Positions 27,405 through 36,078 of a stretch of 64,000 nucleotides of DNA are shown piece after piece. A model generated the notes under the pieces. That model ran no database searches and was not told the DNA's origin. It saw only the letters and a list, made by a program, of their open reading frames with translations. Position numbers and translations under genes: made by a program. Origin of the DNA: Nostoc favosum CHAB5714 (lineage in GTDB: Bacteria > Cyanobacteriota > Cyanobacteriia > Cyanobacteriales > Nostocaceae); assembly GCF_020829495.1 (NCBI RefSeq), contig NZ_JAIVFQ010000020.1:38443-102442 (forward strand), written 5' to 3'. Within the stretch, counting starts at the first letter, position 1; each line of letters begins with the position of its first letter.

Positions 27405-29577
27405 CTTCACCGCCACCTTTCAAGCTATTTAAAAACTCCTCAACAACATTTCTAAATTTCTTATAAGACCTACCATCTTGACGGGATAAATTGAATACCG
27501 CTTTGACAATTTCATCAAGTTGATAGCCCTTTTGATGCAAATTCAAAATTGAGTTTCTTGCTTCCTCGTCAAGCTGTACCTTAAAGTTAAAACTGCCCTC
27601 AAAATCAGTTTTGGACTGTTTAGTTTTAGTAACAGCAGTAGTTTTAGATTTACCTATGTCCTTACTATTGCGCTCGCCATACAAACTAGCGACAAATTCA
27701 TCAAAGTCTAACCCAGACTGCCAAGCTGTGTAGGGGTCGTTTTGATTTTTAGCTTCTAGGAGTAATTGCTGGAAGTATTCAGGGTCTTCATCGTCAGCTA
27801 CATAAAGCGCCTGGAGTCGCAGCACCTCAGTTGTCTTATACAAGAAATCTCCGTATCCCAGTAAATAAACTGCACGTTTGTCTTTATCGTCCCCAAGGAT
27901 GATACAACTGTCTTCAGGGCGAGTCGTAACAAAGGCTGTCTTGGCTGGAAAGTTTGAGCGAATCAACGGATCAATCACGTTTTTATCAGGTCGCTGGGTA
28001 TACAAAAGTACGTGAATCCCTGCACCACCAGCTTTTGCAAGCAACTTCATCAGCGCAGTCTCAATGCGATCGCAGTAGTTATCATCGGAAAGTAGATCAA
28101 AACACTCGTCAATCAGACAGATCACTCGCGGCATGATAAAATCAGGTGCAAACCGCATGTTGTACTGTGCGATCGTTTCAATACTGCTGTGGCGCTCAAA
28201 TTCCTGATATCGCAATTCCATTTCTTCTACCAAGTAATCTAGCAAGTTAGCGGTAGACTCTGCATTACGCGCAACTGGGGCAACAAGATGGGGTAGCCCA
28301 TCAAATTTTCCAAAAGTCACGCGTTTGACATCCGAAAGTGCCAACCGAACAACAGAAGGTGGATACCGCCGCACTAAATATAAGATTGCTGCTTTCTCAA
28401 ATTGCGACTTCCCACCCCGCGTTCGTCCACCACCCAAGATATGGGTTACGTTGTCGCTATAAAGTGGAATTTCGACATAGGTGCCATCTACATCAACACC
28501 ACCAGGAATAGATACAGAATGAATGTCAGGTTCACTGTCAAAAGTAAAATGATCGCGGAAATAAGCAAATTGTCTATCTAATCGGGGTATGTCAAATACA
28601 ACTCCTCCAGGCACTACACTCACCATTGGTGCAAATTTCAAGCCTAACTCTTCACCAAGCTGCTGCACTAAGTCATTACCGATGTCTTCTACTTTCTTGT
28701 AACTAACACCCCGTCCCAGTTTTACCCTAATACGGTTAAAAGTGGGGCCATTTTTGGCATCAACATACTTAGCATTAATATTAAAATCTTCTAACGTATC
28801 AACTAATAACTTCCCTGCCTGCAACATAGTTAAATTTTGTGAAGTAGCAATCTCATTTGCACCAGTATTTCTATCTAAATATTTAGGCTCTTTTAAAATA
28901 ATTGAGCCATCTGCTGTCACTTTTAAATCTAATGGCTTACCTGTGGCACGCGCGACAAGCACTGCCGTTCGGTAACAATAGTTTTTAATGCATTTATCTC
29001 TAGATTTATTAGCTAAATCAGTAAAATAACTAGTTTCTTTATTTATTAAAAATAAATTATAAAGATTCTCTTGAACTACTTCATATCCAATTTGCTTAAG
29101 ATAAATATTTTTGATTGATTCAATGTATTCAAATAAAGATTCAATTGGTGATATGTTAACTATCTCAATCATTTTATGATATACGTTATTTTGCTCCCAC
29201 TGCGATGGCATCCGATTGAGATGAATATACTCAAGTGCATAACGTGCAAACTCGTACTGGTTTAAAGTACAATGTTCTGCACATATTGATAATATTTCTT
29301 CATCGTTTGTACCTGCAATTACTGATTCGTATATTACCTGAAATAAAAATTCTAAATTAAATTCTATAACCTGACGTGATAATTTTGCTCTAAAGTCAAT
29401 CTGCTTTAAAACAGTTTCAGCATAAGAAACCATTACATCAGGTAAAGCTTCCCGTATATTCTCTATAATCTCTTCATTGCCCAAACCATCTTGTTTTGCC
29501 TGCACAATTGCAGTCAAAAGCTGTTGTTTTTGAACTTCAATATTACCATTAGTGCCATTGTATGGTGATGATATCAC
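27394..29577 (-). CDS. FtsK/SpoIIIE-like DNA-translocating ATPase
   Basis: 727 residues with a GTG start at 29577, decided by a strong ribosome site (AGGAGGTG, 8 nt upstream). The first 220 residues are helical and not recognised. Residues about 240-620 are an FtsK/SpoIIIE/TraB-type motor: Walker A in GGRTRGGKSQ (about 386), Walker B in RVICLIDECFDLL (about 490), and a following LLYTQRPDKNVID sensor. The last 60 residues (LHQKGYQLDEIVKAVFNLSR) look like a small helix-turn-helix. No membrane segments are visible, unlike chromosomal FtsK. With the membrane proteins and wall hydrolases upstream, a role as coupling or transfer ATPase of a mobile element is plausible. Confidence 0.83.
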   Translation of the reverse strand: MISSPYNGTNGNIEVQKQQLLTAIVQAKQDGLGNEEIIENIREALPDVMVSYAETVLKQIDFRAKLSRQVIEFNLEFLFQVIYESVIAGTNDEEILSICAEHCTLNQYEFARYALEYIHLNRMPSQWEQNNVYHKMIEIVNISPIESLFEYIESIKNIYLKQIGYEVVQENLYNLFLINKETSYFTDLANKSRDKCIKNYCYRTAVLVARATGKPLDLKVTADGSIILKEPKYLDRNTGANEIATSQNLTMLQAGKLLVDTLEDFNINAKYVDAKNGPTFNRIRVKLGRGVSYKKVEDIGNDLVQQLGEELGLKFAPMVSVVPGGVVFDIPRLDRQFAYFRDHFTFDSEPDIHSVSIPGGVDVDGTYVEIPLYSDNVTHILGGGRTRGGKSQFEKAAILYLVRRYPPSVVRLALSDVKRVTFGKFDGLPHLVAPVARNAESTANLLDYLVEEMELRYQEFERHSSIETIAQYNMRFAPDFIMPRVICLIDECFDLLSDDNYCDRIETALMKLLAKAGGAGIHVLLYTQRPDKNVIDPLIRSNFPAKTAFVTTRPEDSCIILGDDKDKRAVYLLGYGDFLYKTTEVLRLQALYVADDEDPEYFQQLLLEAKNQNDPYTAWQSGLDFDEFVASLYGERNSKDIGKSKTTAVTKTKQSKTDFEGSFNFKVQLDEEARNSILNLHQKGYQLDEIVKAVFNLSRQDGRSYKKFRNVVEEFLNSLKGGGEDDI

Positions 29578-29584
29578 TAAGTTT

Positions 29585-30412
29585 TCACCTCCTATAAATT
29601 TCCAGCTTCTGTAATTGTTGCTGATAGTAAGTTCTTAGTTGTTCGATTGATTTAGGATTTTGCTTGTAATTATTACAAGGAAATGAGGCCCAAATTTTAC
29701 CTACTTTGCATACAGCAGTATCAAACCTTCCTGCTTCAATGTCGCTTAAAGCATTATTACGACGAATATATTCAATTGCCATCTTGTCCTGAGAAGCTGG
29801 ACTAAAATCTTTTAAGTTTAATTTTGGCTGAAGATCATACCAACTTTTATCCAACATTTGATAAGCACCAGCCGCAGTTGAACAAATATTTTTACCATTA
29901 ATAGGAGCGCACTGTTTCTTTAACGGGTGTGTAGAAAAATTATTAAAAGTTCCATTAAATACTAACGTGCGATAACTTTCTACCTCACTAGTTCCTGTTT
30001 CTGCCCAACGAATTGTTGCTAAAAAAGCACTCAACCGTGGTGAATAAGGATGTGGTGAGTAAGAACCTGTACTAACTCTTCCTGTTAAACTATTTGACGA
30101 CCCTGAAGAAACACCAGTACTTTGAGAAATTGAGAAATAAATACCCAAAGTAATTAAGGAAGTAGTTGACAGATGAATGGGTTGAAAACGGGATATAAAT
30201 TGATGGCGAGGACTCAAAATAAACCCAGCCAAACCACCAACAATAAACCCAAATTTCCAACTATCAAGTGCCTTACCAAAGCTACGTACCTGACAAACAG
30301 TATCCGCACCCTTTGATACCAATCCACATGGCAGTGAAGCTACTCCGTAAGAAAATGCAACAGAGCAGGCTGCACCAACTACACCTGATATAAAAATCGG
30401 TACAATTTGCAT
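29585..30412 (-). CDS. Membrane-anchored lambda-R-type lysozyme (transglycosylase)
   Basis: About 275 residues from the ATG at 30412 (a TTG four codons earlier is possible). Three hydrophobic segments lie in the first 115 residues (VPIFISGVVGAACSVAFSYG; WKFGFIVGGLAGFIL; STTSLITLGIYFSI). From about residue 130 the sequence matches phage lambda endolysin R (GH104): FLATIRWAETGT with the catalytic Glu, FSTHPLKK, STAAGAYQML, LKDFSPASQDKMA and KIWASFP. It cleaves the glycan strand of peptidoglycan. Anchoring fits a wall-opening enzyme of a transfer machine rather than a lysis protein. It follows the M23 gene by 26 nt. Confidence 0.85.
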   Translation of the reverse strand: MQIVPIFISGVVGAACSVAFSYGVASLPCGLVSKGADTVCQVRSFGKALDSWKFGFIVGGLAGFILSPRHQFISRFQPIHLSTTSLITLGIYFSISQSTGVSSGSSNSLTGRVSTGSYSPHPYSPRLSAFLATIRWAETGTSEVESYRTLVFNGTFNNFSTHPLKKQCAPINGKNICSTAAGAYQMLDKSWYDLQPKLNLKDFSPASQDKMAIEYIRRNNALSDIEAGRFDTAVCKVGKIWASFPCNNYKQNPKSIEQLRTYYQQQLQKLEIYRR

Positions 30413-30438
30413 CTCTCTTGCCAATAGCTAAATAACCT

Positions 30439-31089
30439 TCAACGGTTTGCTAAATATTCGTGTAAATAAGGACGTGGGTTCTGTGTTACACCATTAACGT
30501 GAACTTCAAAATGCAAATGCGGCCCCGTCGAAAAGCCCGTACTACCTACTGCCGCAATCATCTGTCCACGCACAACTTGTTGTCCCTGCTGTACATACAG
30601 CTGACTGGCATGACCGTACAGAGTAGATAAACTTCCCTGATGCTGAATAATAACTGCTTTGCCATAACCACCCTTGTCGCCTGCAAAAACCACTCGACCA
30701 GCATCAATCGCATAAATTGGCGTACCCTTGGCTGCACCAAAATCAATCCCCGCGTGAAACTTGCGATCGCCTGTAATGGGGTGTGTCCGCCAACCAAATT
30801 CACTAGTTACAGGAGTACCAGGCGCAGTTGGAAAGGCAATTCGACGATTATTTAAAACCTGATTACTACGAATAGTTTTAGGTAGTATTAGACTTTGGAG
30901 AGATTTAACTAACAGTTGAGATTCAATCCATCCAGAAACCTGGGGAATGACCATAGCTAAAATCAAAACTGAGGTTGCGATCGCATATCTCCAATTTGCA
31001 CTCGAACTAGTATCGACCGTCTCATCCAAATTAGTTACAGTCGAATTACTAACGTCCTTGTCACCGTCAGTTTCAAAGATTATTCGCAT
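30439..31089 (-). CDS. M23 (LytM-type) peptidoglycan endopeptidase, membrane-anchored
   Basis: About 216 residues if started at the ATG 31089 (MRIIFETDGDKD), just after the stop of the preceding gene and behind GAGG; upstream starts at 31137 would overlap that gene by 44 nt. One N-terminal membrane helix (WRYAIATSVLILAMVIP). The peptidase core has the full zinc and catalytic set: FHAGIDFG, LYGHASQL and GPHLHFEVH, with the usual VTSEFGWRTHP opening. It cuts peptide cross-links. Paired with a glycan-cleaving lysozyme, it would give complete local wall opening. Confidence 0.92.
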   Translation of the reverse strand: MRIIFETDGDKDVSNSTVTNLDETVDTSSSANWRYAIATSVLILAMVIPQVSGWIESQLLVKSLQSLILPKTIRSNQVLNNRRIAFPTAPGTPVTSEFGWRTHPITGDRKFHAGIDFGAAKGTPIYAIDAGRVVFAGDKGGYGKAVIIQHQGSLSTLYGHASQLYVQQGQQVVRGQMIAAVGSTGFSTGPHLHFEVHVNGVTQNPRPYLHEYLANR

Positions 31090-31093
31090 TGCC

Positions 31094-31435
31094 TCAACGC
31101 CTTTTCGCATTAGCAGGAGAAACCTGCCAACAACCAATCTTTGCAGTACTCAATACTTCCTCAAAGTCATTCCTAGCTACACGGCAATCAGGAGAATTTA
31201 GCCCATCCCCAGATGTTGCAGGTTCCCTTACTTGCGGGGAGTAACGTGTAGGAACAGGAGTAGAAAACATATTCACGCCAGGTGCAGCAGTAGGGACAAC
31301 AGCCGGCGATAAAAACTGAAGCTTTTGTACCAACGCCACGGTATTACGCCAGTTATAAAACTGCAAATATCCTGGTTGCAAGATATCTGCAATCCATACC
31401 AGCAATACGAACCAAAAAATTGCTTTTACCCACAT
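31094..31435 (-). CDS. Small membrane protein of the module (unknown)
   Basis: 113 residues, not recognised. The ATG overlaps the previous stop codon (TAATG), showing translational coupling. One membrane helix at the very N-terminus (AIFWFVLLVWIADIL), then a proline-rich extracytoplasmic-looking tail with two Cys residues (PDCRVARN and KIGCWQV). Confidence 0.7.
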   Translation of the reverse strand: MWVKAIFWFVLLVWIADILQPGYLQFYNWRNTVALVQKLQFLSPAVVPTAAPGVNMFSTPVPTRYSPQVREPATSGDGLNSPDCRVARNDFEEVLSTAKIGCWQVSPANAKRR

Positions 31436-31926
31436 TATTCCAACTGCTTAACCACAGGCAAGGCAAAAGAAGGAACTTCCTTGGGTACAACTTCAATCTT
31501 CTTCCCAGACGCATACCCCGGCCCGGTATAACTGCCATTTAGGAAAAAATTCAACAGCATTATTAACAACCACACTCCCACACCAGCTACACCCACAGGA
31601 GATTTAATTACATCAGATAAAAAATATACAGGATACCAGCCAAACCTCCAGGGGTTTTGCGGATGCAACCGGTGTGCTTTCCAAGTCTCAATGTAGGGAA
31701 TTTCTATCTGAGGAACCCTCGGCTTATAGGCAGTAGGTGCATTGATATACCTAACTTCTACTGGTTGAGTTTCATAAGTAGTCATGGGAGAAACGCTAGG
31801 TTGCTGATTTACTATTCCTCCTTGTTGCTGTACCTGCTGCAACATATTTTGCAAGCGGTTTGCAGGCACAATTGCTCCACCTTCAGAATAATCAACATCA
31901 AAGTGGCGGCGCTGATTTCTGCTCAT
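31435..31926 (-). CDS. Membrane protein of the module (unknown)
   Basis: 163 residues, ATG preceded by GAGG at 9 nt. Residues 1-60 are polar and Gln-rich; residues about 90-125 are hydrophobic, with a first possible segment near FGWYPVYFLSDVI and a clear helix VGVAGVGVWLLIMLLNFFL. Followed directly by the 113-aa gene with overlapping stop and start. Not recognised; the position suggests a structural part of an envelope complex. Confidence 0.7.
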   Translation of the reverse strand: MSRNQRRHFDVDYSEGGAIVPANRLQNMLQQVQQQGGIVNQQPSVSPMTTYETQPVEVRYINAPTAYKPRVPQIEIPYIETWKAHRLHPQNPWRFGWYPVYFLSDVIKSPVGVAGVGVWLLIMLLNFFLNGSYTGPGYASGKKIEVVPKEVPSFALPVVKQLE

Positions 31927-31948
31927 AATATGACCTCAAATTAAGTAA

Positions 31949-32518
31949 CTAGCTGGCGGGTTTATCATTTACCTGGGAGTTAGTATCTTCCCAAAAATCT
32001 TCATCCTGAAGTTGGGCGTAAAACTCTTCTGGAGATAATATTCCAGGTTGTTTTTGCACTCCATCTTCAACAAATTGGCTACTATGTACTCGCCCTAACC
32101 CAGAAACACTAGAACGAGGAGAAAATTGGACTACATTCTTAGCAGAGAACTCGCTATTTAATCTCATCCCAGGAGTAGGTGAAACCGGGGGGATCAAAGA
32201 AGGTTGAATATCAGTATCATAAACACCAACATGAAGTTGTTGATTGCTGAGATTAGGCAATTTATCAGACACTTCATCTCTTTCTTCAATTGCATTGTTA
32301 TAGTCAGAAATTCCCCAGCCCAAAAAACAAGCAAACCCAGCCAGAAATATAACTGCACTCATCCAATGCACTCCTGAATTGGGAGATGGCATCATCTCGA
32401 CCGTCGTGCGAGTTGAACCTTCAAGGGTAGTACGAATAGGGGTACGTTTGACTGCCGCTACAACGTTAAGCGAACACAAAGCTATGCAAATTATCGCAGC
32501 AGCAAACTTGACATACAT
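31949..32518 (-). CDS. Exported or membrane protein of the module (unknown)
   Basis: 189 residues. Its ribosome site (GGGGGTGA) is formed by the end of the preceding gene, whose stop lies 4 nt upstream. N-terminal signal-like helix (FAAAIICIALCSLNVVAAV), a second helix (MSAVIFLAGFACFLGWGI), then an acidic tail ending in LSPEEFYAQLQDEDFWED. No known domain. The charged tail would face the cytosol if both helices cross the membrane. Confidence 0.7.
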   Translation of the reverse strand: MYVKFAAAIICIALCSLNVVAAVKRTPIRTTLEGSTRTTVEMMPSPNSGVHWMSAVIFLAGFACFLGWGISDYNNAIEERDEVSDKLPNLSNQQLHVGVYDTDIQPSLIPPVSPTPGMRLNSEFSAKNVVQFSPRSSVSGLGRVHSSQFVEDGVQKQPGILSPEEFYAQLQDEDFWEDTNSQVNDKPAS

Positions 32519-32522
32519 GACA

Positions 32523-33365
32523 TCACCCCCTCGATTTATTAACAGGCTGTTTATTAGGAACTGGCTGAGGTAATTGCTTCTTCATTCGTTGGATATACAT
32601 CCGCCTTTGCTCCTCCCGTTGGCGTATTCTCTCGCGGATGTCTGCCACCTGTGCCATCTGCTCTACTGGGTCTAAATACCCCCGCGCTCGTAACAGCTGT
32701 GCCTGTGCAAGAGAATATGGTTCTTGAGCATTCTTAATCTGAATTAGCATTTGATTCAGATCAACTGATGGTTGAGATTCCAAGTTTTGAGCGTAATCAA
32801 TTGCCTCTAATTTACCCAAAATCAAAACAGCAGCCGCCCCAGTTGGTATCTTCTCCTCAACTTTCGTCCCATCGGTTTTGCGGTACCCCCAGTAAAAACT
32901 ATTATTTCCAGAAGCCGCTTCTAGTAAAACATCCAGCGAGTTGAATTTAACTATCTCCAGTGCCGGCATATAGTGAAGTCGGTAAAACCCAGATTTCTCA
33001 TTAGCCTGCATTCTGGATATTTCACTCCGCAATTGCTGTCCCCACAATGCTGCCGCCAACTGTCGCCAGCCTGTAAGAGTAGGCGCACCCTCGACTGAGG
33101 AGTAACTGGAAAGATGGTCTATATTGTAGTCAGTACGAGAAAGCTTTTCTAAGTACACTTCCCGAATTTGGGAAACTTGCGCCTTTACCTGCTGTACCTC
33201 CGATATTTGATTACCTGGAACCTGTTGCTTCCATCCAACCATCAATGCAACCGCCCCCATAACAGACAGCGCACTAACAGTTGAACAAACTGTCCACAGG
33301 GTAACATTTACCTTTTTCTTTCTGCGACTTGGCTGTTTATTTCGCACAGGTGTAGGAGTAAACAT
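32523..33365 (-). CDS. Single-pass membrane protein with helical domain (unknown)
   Basis: 280 residues, ATG with GAGGGGT 6 nt upstream. Basic N-terminus (SRRKKK), one membrane helix (VCSTVSALSVMGAVALMVG), then a helical part with a folded middle (residues about 95-180, WRQLAAALWGQQL and FYWGYRKTDGTKVEEKIPTG) and a very basic C-terminal coil (RERIRQREEQRRMYIQRMKK). The topology, small cytoplasmic N-terminus and large outside part, is like some inner-membrane secretion components, but I see no family match. Confidence 0.7.
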   Translation of the reverse strand: MFTPTPVRNKQPSRRKKKVNVTLWTVCSTVSALSVMGAVALMVGWKQQVPGNQISEVQQVKAQVSQIREVYLEKLSRTDYNIDHLSSYSSVEGAPTLTGWRQLAAALWGQQLRSEISRMQANEKSGFYRLHYMPALEIVKFNSLDVLLEAASGNNSFYWGYRKTDGTKVEEKIPTGAAAVLILGKLEAIDYAQNLESQPSVDLNQMLIQIKNAQEPYSLAQAQLLRARGYLDPVEQMAQVADIRERIRQREEQRRMYIQRMKKQLPQPVPNKQPVNKSRG

Positions 33366-33375
33366 AATTTACCCC

Positions 33376-33594
33376 TCATGTATTATCAACAACCAACTGC
33401 AACTGAGGGCGCTTGTTTAACTCTCGCGCGATCGCAATTCCTGCACCACCCACAACTATCCCGGTTAGTAGCAACAGAGGATGCAAGGCAAGGGTCGTCC
33501 CCACTCCCAATAATTGTCCCACCATCCCAGAAACACCCAGGTTCATCAACAAACCACCTGCCGTGTTAACCAAAAAGTCAAATGCTGCACTCAT
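33376..33594 (-). CDS. Small two-helix membrane protein (unknown)
   Basis: 72 residues, preceded by GGGAGCAGG. Almost entirely hydrophobic and Gly-rich (GGLLMNLGVSGMVGQLLGVG; HPLLLLTGIVVGGAGIAIA), ending in a short charged tail. Size and Gly-rich helices recall small pilin-like or ring-forming membrane subunits, but this is a resemblance of composition only. It lies 10 nt before the 280-aa gene. Confidence 0.68.
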   Translation of the reverse strand: MSAAFDFLVNTAGGLLMNLGVSGMVGQLLGVGTTLALHPLLLLTGIVVGGAGIAIARELNKRPQLQLVVDNT

Positions 33595-33654
33595 ACCTGC
33601 TCCCTGGCAATAATGCGACTAAAATGAGTAATTCCCTTGATTTTGAAAGGTTAA

Positions 33655-34029
33655 TTAGGTTTTTTGTTCGTCCCTGCTAAACCAAATTATTACTAGCGCC
33701 AGAATCAAACCAACTAATTCACCTATACCCACACCAATCAAAATTGGCTGAATACTCAGAATTTCCTGTCTCTCTTGAGTTGGAGGAACTGCTACCCACG
33801 TCCCAATAACAGTACCAGCTACTACCGAAAGTAAATTTATACCAACTGCCTGGGTAGATGTCTTTCTCAAGTTGAGTAAACTCTCATCCCGTATTTGATA
33901 GCAGATGGGTAGCATTTGAGCTACTATTTCTTCGGAGATTGCCCGGTTTTCGGCTGCGAGGACTTCAACTGTCTCGGCTGCGGTGTCGATGTACCGACTA
34001 ACAGTGGATGAGTCTCTCTGACTTTTCAC
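33655..34029 (-). CDS. Two-helix membrane protein (unknown)
   Basis: 124 residues with a GTG start and no clear ribosome site. Residues 1-60 are helical and acidic; two membrane segments follow (VGINLLSVVAGTVIGTWVAV and ILIGVGIGELVGLILALVII) with a short charged end. No known family. It belongs to the same minus-strand run of small membrane proteins. Confidence 0.6.
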   Translation of the reverse strand: MKSQRDSSTVSRYIDTAAETVEVLAAENRAISEEIVAQMLPICYQIRDESLLNLRKTSTQAVGINLLSVVAGTVIGTWVAVPPTQERQEILSIQPILIGVGIGELVGLILALVIIWFSRDEQKT

Positions 34030-34136
34030 GGGAAGTCTTCAAGCCTCGAAAAAACGTGACTTTTTCTACAGCCTAATTGTCAATAGCTTTAAGTTAATGA
34101 AAATAGCTAACGGAAAAATCAGGGTTTGGAAAACCC

Positions 34137-34709
34137 TCAAAATGGCCTTTTCCACATGCCGTGAAAAGTCAGATGAGTCTCTTCCCCCCAGTTCACTTTG
34201 CCGAAAAAATCGTTATCGATGCGCGAGTTAATTCGCTCTTGCGCTTCATCGTAACCAGTCGGAACGGAAGTATCACCTTCAGCAAGTGAACTGCTGCCAT
34301 GAAAAACAAATTCTTCTAGAGCAAGTGTGGAAGATTCAAGCACCACCTTATGGCGTAATTCCCCTAACTGAATACCTCTATCTGCATCTCGGTAAAGTAT
34401 TCCTACAAAGCTGTCGGGTGAAGCTTGTTCTGGGTCTACGCCAAATCGCTGTTTGATGTACTCCCGCTTGTCGAACTTATGTTCGCCTACTTCTGATTTG
34501 CGATCGCGCATTGCAATCAAGTGTTGGGCTGCTTCTTCAAGGGACATACCTTCACCAGAGGCTATCTCTTTGAGTTGAACTAGCTGCTGCTCAACAGTTT
34601 CATCAAGCGTATCATTTGGCTGCAAAGCTAAATCTAACAACCGACAGCAGGTACGTACTACATCAGGCGACACCTGCAAAGTCTCTGCCACTTTGTTGAT
34701 ATGCTTCAT
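34137..34709 (-). CDS. HTH-containing protein of unknown function
   Basis: About 190 residues from the ATG at 34709 (AGGAG lies 10 nt upstream; a TTG start three codons earlier is closer to it). The N-terminus (INKVAETLQVSPDVVRTCCR) reads like a helix-turn-helix. A second helical region (GEGMSLEEAAQHLIAMRDRK) follows. Residues 75-190 are not recognised. It overlaps the end of the preceding regulator gene by about 47 nt. A role in copy control or regulation of the module is inference. Confidence 0.6.
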   Translation of the reverse strand: MKHINKVAETLQVSPDVVRTCCRLLDLALQPNDTLDETVEQQLVQLKEIASGEGMSLEEAAQHLIAMRDRKSEVGEHKFDKREYIKQRFGVDPEQASPDSFVGILYRDADRGIQLGELRHKVVLESSTLALEEFVFHGSSSLAEGDTSVPTGYDEAQERINSRIDNDFFGKVNWGEETHLTFHGMWKRPF

Positions 34710-35061
34710 TTCGCTCAATTCTCCTAATTACTGCTTGCACAATTGGGTTATTTTTTTCTTCATCAGATATATGCTTAGTCAAAAAGTCATAAAGGCTTAC
34801 GTCATTGACTTTTTGCAAATAAGCATCTAAGCCACCAGCAGGAATTACCTGCTGTAAATATTCTTCACAAGTCAGCCGCCGAATCTTGATAGCAACGTAA
34901 AAAACATCCGCAATCTCGACTGTTGTTGCATCAAAATATCCTCCCCGCTTTCGGGGTTTAACTATACCGGCATAGGGATACCACCGTTGTAAAGCGGCAA
35001 TGGAAATCCCGTATCTTTCGGCAAGTGTTTTCTGGGTGTAGATAACGTTCTCACATATCAT
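34663..35061 (-). CDS. HTH regulator (MerR/excisionase-like N-terminus)
   Basis: About 132 residues. Residues 7-45 (YTQKTLAERYGISIAALQRW then GIVKPRKRGGYFDATTVEIA) have the helix-turn-helix plus wing layout of MerR or excisionase-like proteins. The rest is helical. It is the first gene of the long minus-strand operon, about 70 nt downstream of a 25-nt inverted repeat that could be its operator. Likely regulator of the module, by position. Confidence 0.6.
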   Translation of the reverse strand: MICENVIYTQKTLAERYGISIAALQRWYPYAGIVKPRKRGGYFDATTVEIADVFYVAIKIRRLTCEEYLQQVIPAGGLDAYLQKVNDVSLYDFLTKHISDEEKNNPIVQAVIRRIERNEAYQQSGRDFAGVA

Positions 35062-35129
35062 CAAACTCTATTCCAACTGAAAGACTTCATCAATTGAAAG
35101 CGAATTAAACTAGCACCTTACCAAACTGC

Positions 35130-35154
35130 TTGTAAATTAAAAAATAATTTACAA
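35130..35154. promoter_or_regulatory. Perfect inverted repeat before the operon, possible operator
   Basis: TTGTAAATTA, 5 A, TAATTTACAA: 10-bp arms without mismatch. It is centred about 80 nt upstream of the first gene (35061) of the plasmid-like operon. A half site (TTGTAAATTAAAA) recurs near 37779, beside the divergent start region of the ATPase and peroxiredoxin-like genes. Confidence 0.5.
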
Positions 35155-35451
35155 TTTATGTCACTTTAGTACAGGTATAGCTCAACTCAGATACAACTAA
35201 ACTTCAGTTCCTCTCCTACTAAACTGCACACTTGCCAAGTTACATACTGCCTATTGATAATGCAAGCACGTTTGTATATATGAGTAAAAAAATAGAAAAA
35301 TAACTCTTTTGGTAAGAAACTGCTCTAACAGAAATATATAACGCGATGTGCTACTTAATAGTCTGTGACAAGTTCATTGAACTTTTACCCATTTATCTTG
35401 CCATATCGTGTTATGAAAATACTTGCCTTCACAATCTGATAACTACAAAGC
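35155..35451. other. Intergenic stretch, no gene seen
   Basis: About 300 bp of AT-rich DNA between the operon start and the end of the HNH gene. No open frame with a start signal, no tRNA fold and no clear repeat. Confidence 0.5.
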
Positions 35452-36039
35452 TTATTCTTCTTGAGAAATAGCCTGCTGCTGTTTCTTTATCGCACGCGCT
35501 ATCAAAGGAGCTTTTTTTTCTAATCCTTGTAGAGTCAAATCCCCATCCAAATAAAGTTGATACCATTGTTGACGCTGGCGCAAGACTCTTTCATCATCCC
35601 GTAACCGCAACCGTTCCAAAGTAAATTCTGCCTTTTGACGTTGTTGTGGAGGAACTTTATCTGTTAATACTAATTGTAGGGAAGGAAGTAAAATTTCAAA
35701 CCAATCTTCTCCCAAATCCAAAGGGTCAAGTACCTGGTCATCAAGCGTACCTTTACTACTGTTTATCCAGGCAGAAGCAAAGCGCAAATTGCTCCATTCA
35801 TAAGCTAAATTGCGATAATTTTCACGGCTGCGATAATGATCTACTGTACCAACTGGTTCATACATAACGCTATAGCCACACAGATTACTAAATCCATCAG
35901 CTAAATAACTTTTGAAAGGCGACCAATAATCTCTGGTTCCTTTTTTGGGATCTGGGTTTTTTGCCAACCAAGCATTTCCTGGTTGTCGCACTTTTTTATC
36001 AAAATCAGGCGGTTCTGGAGGAGGGTTAAATGGCATCAT
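35452..36039 (-). CDS. HNH-type nuclease, Septu PtuB-like
   Basis: 195 residues. The HNH core is TVDHYRSRENYRNLAYEWSN followed by LRFASAWINSSKG: the His-Tyr pair, the Trp-Ser-Asn-Leu box and Asn-x-x-Lys-Gly match the nucleases that pair with an ABC-type ATPase in Septu systems and retron effectors. The rest is helical and basic. It is separated from the ATPase gene (36494-37738) by a four-helix-bundle gene that seems inserted. In Septu, PtuA senses and PtuB cuts nucleic acid upon infection; whether the split pair still works here is not visible. Confidence 0.72.
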   Translation of the reverse strand: MMPFNPPPEPPDFDKKVRQPGNAWLAKNPDPKKGTRDYWSPFKSYLADGFSNLCGYSVMYEPVGTVDHYRSRENYRNLAYEWSNLRFASAWINSSKGTLDDQVLDPLDLGEDWFEILLPSLQLVLTDKVPPQQRQKAEFTLERLRLRDDERVLRQRQQWYQLYLDGDLTLQGLEKKAPLIARAIKKQQQAISQEE

Positions 36040-36044
36040 CGCAA

Positions 36045-36078
36045 GAATTCAGGAGTCAGGAGTCAGAATTCAGAATGG
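36045..36078. repeat. Left inverted copy of a short repeat flanking the four-helix gene
   Basis: GAATTCAGGAGTCAGGAGTC followed by AGAATTCAGAATGG. The same kind of sequence appears in reverse orientation at 36448-36480, so the four-helix-bundle gene is bounded by inverted copies. The GGAGTCA unit is tandemly doubled here. Confidence 0.6.

Noticed and set aside
26432..35061. Prophage, because of a lambda-R-type lysozyme and a RusA-like gene.
   Set aside because: No capsid, portal, terminase or tail genes; the lysozyme is membrane-anchored and paired with an M23 peptidase and an FtsK-like motor.
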